Shown: piece after piece, positions 55,601-64,000 of the stretch
Numbering within the stretch: position 1 is the first letter of the stretch
Layout: each line of letters begins with the position of its first letter
Assembly (NCBI GenBank): GCA_028554795.2
Contig: CM068838.1
Span: forward strand, 94,529,974 to 94,593,973
Direction of reading: 5' to 3'
From: Sinohyriopsis cumingii
Lineage: Eukaryota > Mollusca > Bivalvia > Unionida > Unionidae
DNA: 64,000 bases
Translations under genes and position numbers: made by a program
Notes under the pieces: model-generated
What the model was told of the DNA's origin: nothing
The model's input: the letters and a program-made list of their open reading frames with translations, nothing else
Database searches by the model: none

Positions 55601-58007
55601 GATGATTCCAATGGAAACCTATGCGCTTAGATGTAATGCCCAATTTTGATAGGAAAATGTGTATCAAATATTTGAGATGAAACTGAAACTGTTAGGTAAG
55701 TCAGAATTCTTTACATATTTTGCATAATAAAAACCAATCTAGATAACAAGGTTCCCTGTATGAGTGTAATTGTAAAAACCTTCGTTGTTCAAAATAGGAA
55801 CAGGGCAAAATACCGATATCGGCTAGAATTTAAATGCATATTTCCTGCTAGTACTTAAGATGGATTTAAGTTGGTACTGAATAATTCTTACTTATAAATA
55901 CGATAAAACCATAAGCTTGTAAAATTATATTCTAGATCGTAAGTTATCGAAACGATATCTGTACATGAGAGACAGAAATCATGCAGACAATCTACTGATG
56001 AGGAAGTGAAAGTTTATTTGAAATATTTTGGAGCAATCCTAAGAACCGAAGGTCTCAAAAAAAAATTATAAACTATTTTTCGTGGTCTTGTTCTAAATAT
56101 TTATATTATTTAGGCTAAACAAAAGAAAATTAAGAGCAAATAATATCAGTAGTTTTAAACATTCTCTTAAAAAGTGTTGTTTGCTCTCCACTGTCCATCT
56201 CACCCCTACTCTTCATTTTCATTACGTGTTATGAATGTCGTCTCGGATAAGGAATGACACATTTTACATTACAGCCAGATATATACAGTAATAGGTTTGG
56301 CACTCTCTTCTAAGCATTATAAAGGGGTAAAAGTCAAGGTCAACAGGAATATGGAACCATAATAAGAGAGCCATGTTGTACCAAAATATTTAGACATTTT
56401 TTAGTACTATACAATAAATTCTCATTGAAAACATTTTGAGGTTATCTTTTTTACTTATGTGAATTACTTCACTATGTTTTCTTTAAATTTTCAATTTAAA
56501 GTATGTGCAGCATTTGCATTTTCGTAACCATGGGGAGGCGTTGGATACCGGGGTAGATTTGTCTGTTCAATAACACCTACTTTGCGCCAAATCACTAAAT
56601 CAGCCAAGAGAATATTATCTAATACAGAAAGTAAAATTATTTTGAAATCATAAAATCATTAAAAATATGAAAAATACTATTAGTCAAACCTGTTGGGACC
56701 CTTAAGGGACATGTCCACTATACAATAAATATTGATTGTTGCTACCTTAAGGTGAACTCGGTTTATATGTTTTAATTTTTTTTGAGTAAATGCGAAAAAT
56801 AATTAATAGTACTAGATGCAGTAACTAGAAGCAAGCTTCTAACTATAATTTATATGCTCTTCCAGTGGCGAACCCTTGTATATTGCCATTATGTGTCGCC
56901 TTTAGCGTTTCTGATAAAATAAGGTAGGGTATTCAATATACCTGAAATAAGAACTCTGACTTCATTAACTAAGAACTCTGACTTCATTAAATAAAAATCT
57001 TACTTAATTAAATAAGAGCTCTGACTTCAGATTCCTATACATGTCAAAATAGGTTTCCTAACTTATACTTAGCATTTTTAATCCGGGTTAATGGTCATGG
57101 AGAAGGGAAAAAAAAAACGGGGTCACAATGGCACAACCAATTTGGCCTAACGTGATACAAAAATTTCTCACTTATAACCATTTATATTAAAATATTAACC
57201 TTGTTCAGTACTTGATTATGTGGGGATGACAATTTAAAATAAAAGTATATAGTATTGAGAAATCAGGCTACTAATTCTTTTATAAACGAGAGTAATATTA
57301 ATACGGTTAGGAAATAGACAATAGAGAACTAAACATTTTTGAGATACACCCAATGGCTTATAAATTGGTGGAATTGTCTTCATTATACATTCATAAAATT
57401 CAATCTATGTGCTATGTTTAAAAAAAAAATATTTACTTTTATTTTGACATCCTACATTTAATTTCCTATTGGCTAAATCGCATATGGACTCTTGGTGTGA
57501 GGCTGTGGAATTAGGTGCAGACCAGTGAGTACCAGGTTTAGTAGCACGATGCTCAAGGAAATTATTTGAAATGCCTGTTTTACAGCAAAGGAAAATGTTT
57601 TTTCAACTCAAATGAATTGAAGCATGTGTGGTCTGTATTACTGATCTAACGAAGAAATTCATTTTTATTTGTTTTCTATTTTAAGATTAAGTTCTGTTGG
57701 AAAGGAATTAATGGTCTGTTCCCAACAGGGGTGGAGAAAATATGTGTATCCATGACAACTATCTCTCCATGTCTGCATTTATTTCAGTTTCATTAGCTGA
57801 TTTATGAGCAATTACAATACCATTATTCATTTCAACATAGAGCAAGCAAAAATGCATATACATTCGTAATCATGGAATTATGTGTAACTAACGTGTACAG
57901 CTGACCAGTAGTTACTGCTAACTGGAACACTTGTCACATTTGTTCACATTCAAGTGAGATCGAAGTTTAAGTTCTAATAGCTCCTCTGCTCGTCATGATG
58001 TTTCATC
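55601..58007. other. Anonymous AT-rich DNA
   Basis: No gene. 56950-57030 holds three imperfect copies of AACTCTGACTTCATTAA(A/C)TAA. The segment 57370-57490 is a diverged match to 60175-60285. Confidence 0.55.
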
Positions 58008-58039
58008 ACCAGTATCCCCTACAATAGTTATATTTGCAC

Positions 58040-58245
58040 TAGGCACAGTTAACTTCTTGACATTTATGAACCTGATCATAGTGGCACAGGTATTGCCTTC
58101 TTGACATTTATGAAAATACCGTATGAGCACAGTTAACAACGTCTTGACATCTATGAACCTGATCATAGTGGCACAGGTATTGCCTTCTTGACATTTATGA
58201 AAATACTGTATGAGCACAGTTAAGAACTTCTTGATATCTATGAAA
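58040..58245. repeat. 87 bp tandem repeat, about 2.4 units
   Basis: GCACAGGTATTGCCTTCTTG occurs at 58084 and 58171, with flanking TGAACCTGATCATAGTG and GAGCACAGTTAA shared. The minus-strand ORF at 57993-58217 is produced by the repeat. Confidence 0.88.
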
Positions 58246-58496
58246 CTGAATATATGGGCAGCGTCTGTTTGTGGTTACCATATTAATCGCCTTATTAATT
58301 TTATTTATATTTTCACTCTGAACCTAGCAGGACTGAGTTACTTTGCGCATCGGTGTTTGACAACTCCTAAATTCGCTACAGAATTGCACATATTACATTA
58401 AAATGCCAGTAATAGCTTTGTATCATATCGCAACTAAATCAGCTTTCTTGTTTCATCTCAGATGTTTGTCACATATTTCCTGCATATGCTGACCCT

Positions 58497-58690
58497 TCCG
58501 GTGGCCTAAGTGGTTAGAGTGTCCGCCTCCGATGCGGGAGTTCGTGGGTTCTAACCCAGGTCGAGTAACACCAAAGACTTATTAAAATGGTACTAGTACC
58601 TGCATCGCTTGGCGTTCAGCATTACGAGGTAAGTATTAGAACTTGTCGGATTGGTGTTCGGATAATGTGACTGGGTGGGACATGATGCTA
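58497..58690 (+). mobile_element. tRNA-derived SINE, plus-strand copy
   Basis: This is the same family as 52040-52262, in the opposite orientation. A box region TGGCCTAAGTGG (58502-58513), B box GGTTCTAACCC (58547-58557), shared body GCATCGCTTGGCG, and end TGTGACTGGGTGGGACAT. It differs from the other copy by scattered substitutions and small indels, so both are old. Confidence 0.82.
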
Positions 58691-60691
58691 CATCATGCAC
58701 AAGTACTAGACATCATTATTATCTGCCTGAAAAACTGTCAAAGCTACATTAAAAATTCAAATCACGCACACACGCGCACACACACTTTATGTGCTTTTAT
58801 CACGGGACCTGACGTAACATGTATCAATGAATTGCCTATTTTGAGACATAGAATCTATTTATCATATGTTATGCTGCACGGTGCTCCAACAGATGGCCTA
58901 ATTGCTCATACAATTGATAATTCTCTGTGCCTATGTGTTAGCTGAAGTGTATAAGTTTCCTCCCCTAAACCAGCTGCCTAAAATATAAAATGGTACATGT
59001 ATTTTTTAGTTTTTAAATTACGACCAGGAACTGTGTGAAGAGCCCCCACCCACCCACCCCCTCTCTCTCTCTCAGAATAAATGCTTTTTAGTGTAATATC
59101 TTGGGAGTAGTATTTTGGATGAATGCTTTTATAATAAATCATAGTTGACTTATGTTTATTATTATTGTTGTTGCTGTTCAGTCATTACTATTACATTCCT
59201 TCATTTTTTGTTGGACTGAATATTTATAAAGTATAAATCTGTGTTGTTTGTCAGCCTTAAGGACTTGTATTACACCGAAATTATTTTTGAGTAGCAAGGC
59301 CTGAACCTGCGTTTTTTCATCAAGATTGTACTTACCTCCAAAAAGTATTTTCTATTTTGTATTTGTAACACATTTCTCTACATTTACTCACTTATTTCAC
59401 CCTTGTAGTGAGAAATATTGTCTGGTTTAATGTTTGGTTTTCCTGTTATTTTTGTCTTTATTCAAACCATAATTCGACTTGATTTCCAGAGTTTGACTGT
59501 GCTATATAGTATGTACTGATAGAATTACAGCTTGCACTTCTGATTTCTTTGCACCAGAGGGAGTTAATTTCAGCTGACAACATCTGCTTTTGCCCTTTGA
59601 TTTCAACCCCGCATTATTTTCATGGGACAAGTGATGCTGAGGAAAGCGAACGTTTTAAATGCTATAAAAACCTCTTAATATATGATTAAAGAAAACAAAA
59701 GGTCTAACTGAGAACATTTTAAACATCCAAAATCTTTACACCAGACTTTGATGAAAACAAGGGGCCATGTACCTTGATGCTTCTTATTACGTAATGCCCA
59801 TTGGTGAATAGTTAATGCACGCACGTGAGTATGGCAGACACATTGAGATATAATAAAAACCTGAGACCAATTATTTAAATCTCTGAATGTATTCAGTTAA
59901 CTACATCAATAATGTATGAACCTGTAAACATTTTTCCCAAAGAAACAATAATTCCTATAGTCTATCGAGATTACAAAATTATTGTAGATAAGTGTAGTGC
60001 ATACTTGTTGTTTAATTGTGCAGTACGCAATAAAAATGTATAAAACAAATGTATGGACAGTATAGGAATTAGACCAGTAATTATTTACAGCCAGAGAACC
60101 AGACTACTGGCGGGAAACTGAAAAAAGAGTACTAGATACTTTGAGATTGGTTGGTGATGGATTTAATTTCGTTTATTATACATTTCATAAACTTCAATTT
60201 TTGTGCTATAGCTGACAACAATATATTTCTTCATTTTGAAATCCTGTATGCAATATCCTACTGACAAAATAGCATATGTGCTTTCGTTGTTAATGGGTGC
60301 AAACCAAGGTGTCTCAGGTGCAATGAAATTTTGCAAAGAAAACGTGTTTTACAAGGCTGAAAACATTCCACTAACTCTGATGAATTGTAACATTTGTGAT
60401 TTGTATATCACTGTAATGAAGAGACTAATTTTATTATTTCATGCAGATTAACATAAATTAGTGGTCCAGTTCCTTATGTGTCTGGTCGCAGCCTTAACTT
60501 AATTCCTTCTATACTCTAAACGTCGCAGTAGGTTTTCTGTACATAAATATATAAATTATGGACAATCACCAAATCGATGGAGTGGTTATTATATCTGACA
60601 GAAGGAAAAAAACATATTTGCAAGATAGCACACTGTATAGATCTTATTTAGAAGGAAACAAGATCTAACAAAAAGAGAAAACTAGCAAAGC
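58691..60691. other. Anonymous host DNA left of Polinton 2
   Basis: No supportable gene. The region has short AC-rich and CT-rich runs and the diverged duplicate of 57370-57490 near 60175-60285. Confidence 0.55.
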
Positions 60692-60842
60692 AGCAGCAGA
60701 GAGGGTGAACAGACCACTTAAGGGAGTGGTCACCCTTGTGTTTGGACCCAAAAAAAATAGTGACCCTTCATAGAGGTCAATTACCACGTCTACGATTATT
60801 GTTTGTCCCAAACAGAATTGTAGACGAGCCCTCTCTGCTGCT
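60692..60842 (+). repeat. Probable left terminal repeat of Polinton 2 with inverted ends
   Basis: The 151 bp segment starts AGCAGCAGAGAGGG (60692-60705) and ends with its exact reverse complement (60829-60842). Inside are two imperfect hairpins: GGGTGA..ACCACT against AGTGGTCACCC (about 60703-60743) and GTCTACGATTATTGTTTG against CAAACAGAATTGTAGAC (about 60788-60825). The right-end partner is not in the window, so TIR status is inferred from element 1. Confidence 0.7.
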
Positions 60843-60843
60843 A

Positions 60844-61188
60844 TCAGTCTTGGGAATCATCATCTGAATCATGGGAATCTTCATCTGAATCATGGGAATT
60901 TGTTCTATGTTTCAAGTAATATTCAAGTTCTGATGGTGGTTTTTCTATTTTTGGATTTATGTTCTTTCTGTGTTTATAATATATCATCAAACTTCTGTAT
61001 CGATCTCCACCGCAATTTTTACAAATCTGATATAATCCTCTAACGCCGTTGTTACATCCAACACAACTTCGTGGACCAGCATGAGGATTTTTCTTTATAA
61101 GATAATTATGTTTCTTGCAATATTCTCCACGGCATTTTTTATTACAATTGTTAGTGGTTCCTTGATGTAACCACGCACAGTTGTTCAT
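60844..61188 (-). CDS. Small Cys-rich zinc-binding Polinton protein, element 2
   Basis: This 114-residue homologue of the protein at 23994 has all zinc-ligand positions retained: C4, C15, C19, C24, H27, then C42-x2-C45 and C56-x2-C59. Unlike the element 1 version, it ends in a 21 bp-repeat-encoded acidic tail (HDSDEDSHDSDDD). Its stop codon lies one base from the inner end of the terminal repeat. It sits downstream of the ATPase in the same orientation, not beside the polymerase gene as in element 1. Confidence 0.8.
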   Translation of the reverse strand: MNNCAWLHQGTTNNCNKKCRGEYCKKHNYLIKKNPHAGPRSCVGCNNGVRGLYQICKNCGGDRYRSLMIYYKHRKNINPKIEKPPSELEYYLKHRTNSHDSDEDSHDSDDDSQD

Positions 61189-61237
61189 TATATTAATGAT
61201 ATCTATTTAATTCAATTTAATTTTATCATCACCCCTG

Positions 61238-61903
61238 TTACCCAAATATTTTATCAATACCCACACGATATCTTGTTCTTGGATCATGTAAATTTATTGT
61301 TATAAATCCATGTGGGGTAGCTTGCGCTCGTGAGAAGAAATTTTTGAATTTAATTATATCCATGTCACCACCACACCAAGTTTGATGAATATTTCGCAAC
61401 GTGTGTGTGTCTACGCCATTAAACACAACTAAAATGTTGCAGTTGTCTCTGATCACCTTCGGAATTTGTGTATATCGTTGAGTAACATAGATCACGTCTG
61501 TATTTTTGTGTCTACCTCGGGAAAATATTCTGGCTGGATTTGATTGTTTATCTAGCATCACATCGTCGTATACAACTAAATTATTAATAAATCCGTCTAT
61601 GGAATCTACGGATGGTGCTTCATCAATATCGGTTATAAACTCTATAACATCATTATCCTCATCCAGTAATCGTGCGTTTTCATTGAAATCTTTAAGTACA
61701 TCATAACATCGTTGATCATCAACGGATGGTGCTACTAAATATAATTTATCCCATTTCAACCATCTCATTATCAGATTAAGTAATAATTGCGTCTTACCCG
61801 ATCCAGATGGTCCTATGATAATCATTCTGATGGAGTTCGGTAGCGCAGGATGATGCTTAACTGGCTCTCGTTGCCGAGTTGCTGAGAAATCAATTATATC
61901 CAT
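61238..61903 (-). CDS. FtsK/HerA-type packaging ATPase, element 2 (intact)
   Basis: The product is 221 residues with an uninterrupted N-terminus. Walker A is GPSGSGKT (31-38), Walker B-like is LVVYDDVML, and a sensor-like VTQRYTQIPKVIRDNC segment follows. It is the intact counterpart of the gene at 18989-18327 and shows that the TAG codon there is a lesion, not an alternative start arrangement. It would translocate element DNA into preformed capsids. Its start is only 12 bp from the divergent PLA2 gene, within an ATATATATTATAA stretch that must serve as a shared promoter. Confidence 0.92.
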   Translation of the reverse strand: MDIIDFSATRQREPVKHHPALPNSIRMIIIGPSGSGKTQLLLNLIMRWLKWDKLYLVAPSVDDQRCYDVLKDFNENARLLDEDNDVIEFITDIDEAPSVDSIDGFINNLVVYDDVMLDKQSNPARIFSRGRHKNTDVIYVTQRYTQIPKVIRDNCNILVVFNGVDTHTLRNIHQTWCGGDMDIIKFKNFFSRAQATPHGFITINLHDPRTRYRVGIDKIFG

Positions 61904-61915
61904 ATATATTATAAC

Positions 61916-62416
61916 ATGAATTTATATTGTTTACGCTGTAGAGTTAAAACTCCAACTACTGATTTAGCCACAGTTATAACCAAAAATAAAAAAATAGCGT
62001 ACGGTGGAAAATGTTCTATATGCGGTAGAAAGAAATTTTCGTTTTTATCTAATAAGCGCGGTGGTGATATTGCTAATTTGATGTCAAAGTTTCCAGGTGC
62101 TCCATGGGCTAAATACAGTGGAGAAAAACATCTACCAGGATATAATTATTGCGGTCCTGGTACTCGACTCGATATCAGGCTCGATAATCAAGATCAACCA
62201 AAACCAGGCGAGGAACCAATAAATGCTATTGATCGAGCTTGTCATGCTCATGATGTAGCTTATAAAAGTCAAAATCTACAAGATAGGCATATTGCAGATG
62301 TAAAATTAATTCATTCATTAAATTCTATAAAAAATAAAAATATTAGAGAATCATTAGCTAATTGGTTAGTAAGATCCTCGATGAAAGGTAAATTAGCGAT
62401 TGGGGCTGGTAATTAA
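61916..62416 (+). CDS. Zinc-ribbon (DUF5679-like) plus phospholipase A2 protein, element 2 (intact)
   Basis: The product is 166 residues. The zinc ribbon (residues 1-40) has CLRC and CSICGRKK pairs. A linker reading FPGAPWAKYSGEKHLPGY leads to the PLA2 domain with YCGPGT (calcium loop) and the RACHAHDVAYK catalytic His-Asp. The C-terminus is basic. Parvovirus VP1 carries the same type of PLA2, used there to breach endosomes; fusion to a zinc ribbon is seen here in both elements. The stop is 2 bp from the next start (TAATAATG), so the two genes may be co-expressed. Confidence 0.88.
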   Translation: MNLYCLRCRVKTPTTDLATVITKNKKIAYGGKCSICGRKKFSFLSNKRGGDIANLMSKFPGAPWAKYSGEKHLPGYNYCGPGTRLDIRLDNQDQPKPGEEPINAIDRACHAHDVAYKSQNLQDRHIADVKLIHSLNSIKNKNIRESLANWLVRSSMKGKLAIGAGN

Positions 62417-62418
62417 TA

Positions 62419-63404
62419 ATGGAATCAATTTATTATTCACCGAGAGGATACTGGAGAGGCAAAGCAGCAATTGGTAAACTCGCTGATGCAGCGGCGGTTA
62501 AACATTCTACTGCTAAAGCGTGGTTGTCCAGGCAGGCAATATGGCAAATTTATCTACCACGTCCTAAACAAATTCAGTACGCGTATTTCGATGTCAGTGT
62601 TCCTAATGAAGTTCATCAAGCTGATATTCTGTTTTTACCGCATGATACTGTGCGTGGAAAAACGTACAAGTACGCGTTAACCGTAGTTGATGTTGCAAGT
62701 AGATATAAAGAAGCAGAGCCGCTATCAGCGAAAACATCATCTGAAGTAGCCGATGCGTTTGAACGAATTTATCAACGAGGACTCGGACCACAAGGTGGTC
62801 TGCGATGGCCACAGCTACTACAGGTTGATCCTGGTAAGGAATTTCTTGGTCCAGTATCATCGTTGATGAAACAACATAATACCAAAATACGACGAGGACA
62901 TACTGCAATTCATCGTGATCAAGCAATTGTTGAGCGATTTAATCGAACACTTGCTGAGAGGTTATTTGGATATCAATACGCGAGGGAATTTATTCAGGAT
63001 AAAAGATCTCGCGAATGGGTGGCAAGATTACCAGGCGTGATAGCTGCATTAAATAATGAGATCACACGAACAACCAACATGAAACCCATTAGCGCGGTCA
63101 CAAAAAAAATATACCAACACAACGAAAAGATGCTGGAAAACAAAAAATATTAGGTGATGTTACAGTCAGATATTTATATGAGCCTGGTGAACTTGAAGGT
63201 GGTAAAGCGAGAGCAACTGATCCTATTTGGAGTGTTACCACACACAAAATATCTACCGTGACAAGATCCACTGGAAGAAACGTAGGCGTTTCCAGGCCTG
63301 CAATCTACAGATTAGATTCGGCCGCTCCTCAACGTGGATTTACACGTGAACAACTACAAATAATTTCCGCGGATACACAACTACCACCGCGATCACTTCA
63401 GTGA
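62419..63404 (+). pseudogene. Polinton integrase, element 2, frameshifted
   Basis: The first 230 or so codons match the integrase at 19538, with the catalytic D, D and E motifs kept (HQADILFL, LLQVDPGKEF, QAIVERFNR). After NMKP the frame diverges and ends at TAG near 63151. The C-terminal tail (VRYLYEPGELEGG, ATDPIWS) continues in another phase up to TGA at 63402-63404. The phase change maps to the eight-A run near 63100-63107. A true mutation or an assembly error in the homopolymer would look the same. Confidence 0.85.
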
Positions 63405-63414
63405 TTTCGATCAC

Positions 63415-64000
63415 TTAACTAGCGCCTCTACGTCGATTACACTCAAGACAGGTCAGCATGGTATTTTCTCGTGTATGACCGCGACTATTATCTTTTCTAT
63501 CTACGGTAAATTGTCTTGAATCATTACTCGAATACCGCCATAACATTATACAATTACAACTTGCGCAATGATTATTCTGCTGCTGTTTTAACTCAATAAT
63601 AAATTCAACATCAAGATCAAAGTCACGTTTATTTTTTTTATCAGATTGTTTGTATCCCATTAATTTTTTTCTTATTATATCATCATCGATGATGTTAAAT
63701 TTATCAACGATTTCAGGAATTATGATTCTACGTAATTGAGATATATTTCTGACCCTCGATACCGCTAAATAAACTAAATTTGACCACTCGATGCGATCGT
63801 CTACAATCCAGACTCGTGTGTCAGAAATAGTTAATCCCTGAGACGAGTGGATTGTCATAGCGTATCCCAACACCCATGGAGATTTGTCAGCGCGTAATGC
63901 ATCTTCAACCACACTGATATCAACGGCGACAATATCATTTAATACGAGATTTTGATTCTCAGTCTGTCCTGGAATATCAACATTAATATTCTGTTTTCGT
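63415..64000 (-). CDS. SF1 helicase C-terminal motifs plus HNH nuclease, element 2 (partial)
   Basis: This is the C-terminal part of the homologue of the frame at 21551-20475; the frame remains open to the right window edge. It has motif V (TIHSSQGLTISD), motif VI (YLAVSRVRN) and the HNH end (CASCNC, FTVDRKDN, H, N, CLECNRR). Its integrity in a second lineage shows that helicase plus HNH is a real conserved unit. Whether a polymerase precedes it in frame cannot be seen here. Confidence 0.85.
   Translation of the reverse strand, partial: RKQNINVDIPGQTENQNLVLNDIVAVDISVVEDALRADKSPWVLGYAMTIHSSQGLTISDTRVWIVDDRIEWSNLVYLAVSRVRNISQLRRIIIPEIVDKFNIIDDDIIRKKLMGYKQSDKKNKRDFDLDVEFIIELKQQQNNHCASCNCIMLWRYSSNDSRQFTVDRKDNSRGHTRENTMLTCLECNRRRGAS

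Larger units (their letters stand above)
60692..64000. mobile_element. Polinton/Maverick element 2, left part (truncated by window edge)
   Basis: This second element has the same core gene set and order as the left arm of element 1: ATPase (-), zinc-ribbon/PLA2 (+), integrase (+), helicase-HNH tail (-). Proteins are clearly homologous but DNA is strongly diverged and codon usage is more AT-rich, so it is a separate lineage. The left boundary is taken from the AGCAGCAGAGAGGG terminus, which resembles the first bases of element 1. The right half, with the polymerase body and virion genes, is outside the window. Confidence 0.88.

Overview
This is an invertebrate nuclear genome window, most likely from a marine mollusc. 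The host DNA is AT-rich, full of (AT)n, (GT)n, (GA)n and (ATAC)n microsatellites, and carries debris of LINE, Ty3/gypsy and tRNA-derived SINE elements. The only convincing host gene (40030-43918, two exons) encodes a secreted Gly/Tyr/Lys/Asp/Asn-rich repeat protein of the kind molluscs use in shell matrix or byssus. The mollusc assignment is an inference from that gene and from the SINE type.

The centre of interest is a complete 16.0 kb Polinton/Maverick (adintovirus-like) integrated element at 18055-34090. It has ~255 bp terminal inverted repeats (TIRs) and a 5 bp target-site duplication (GAACA). It sits inside the third copy of a 4.7 kb tandem host repeat, and the two intact repeat copies serve as empty-site controls. 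Left to right it carries: a packaging ATPase (-); a zinc-ribbon/phospholipase A2 gene (+); a DD35E integrase (+); one long reverse-strand reading frame joining a family B DNA polymerase, an SF1 helicase and an HNH nuclease (-); a Cys-rich zinc protein (+); a free-standing HNH endonuclease (+); a gene-free control region with nested inverted repeats and five 58 bp iterons; then a rightward virion block of two unknown genes, a basic core protein, a double jelly-roll major capsid candidate, a minor virion protein, an adenain-like protease, a coiled-coil fibre, a membrane protein and a penton-like protein. Several genes are damaged: nonsense codons in the ATPase and in the polymerase-helicase frame, and a frameshift in the PLA2 gene. 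This copy is therefore probably a decayed provirus, although the whole virion block is still open.

A second, diverged Polinton begins at about 60692 and runs off the right edge. It has the same left-arm genes, but the zinc protein gene has moved to the extreme left end. Its PLA2 gene is intact and its integrase is frameshifted. In both elements the terminal segment is itself bounded by an inverted AGCAGCAG.../...CTGCTGCT pair and contains smaller hairpins, so each end could fold like a parvovirus telomere.

Layout: 1-1480 LINE 5' part (-); 2480-2730 degraded coding fragment; 4949-5700 Ty3/gypsy integrase remnant (-); 5711-18054 and 34096-35998 three 4.7 kb tandem repeats; 18055-34090 Polinton 1; 36-39.9 kb anonymous DNA; 39.9-43.9 kb secreted structural protein gene; 45.8-49.3 kb degenerate Jockey/CR1-like LINE (-); 49.6-58.5 kb minisatellites, microsatellites and two SINE copies; 60.69-64.0 kb Polinton 2 (partial).
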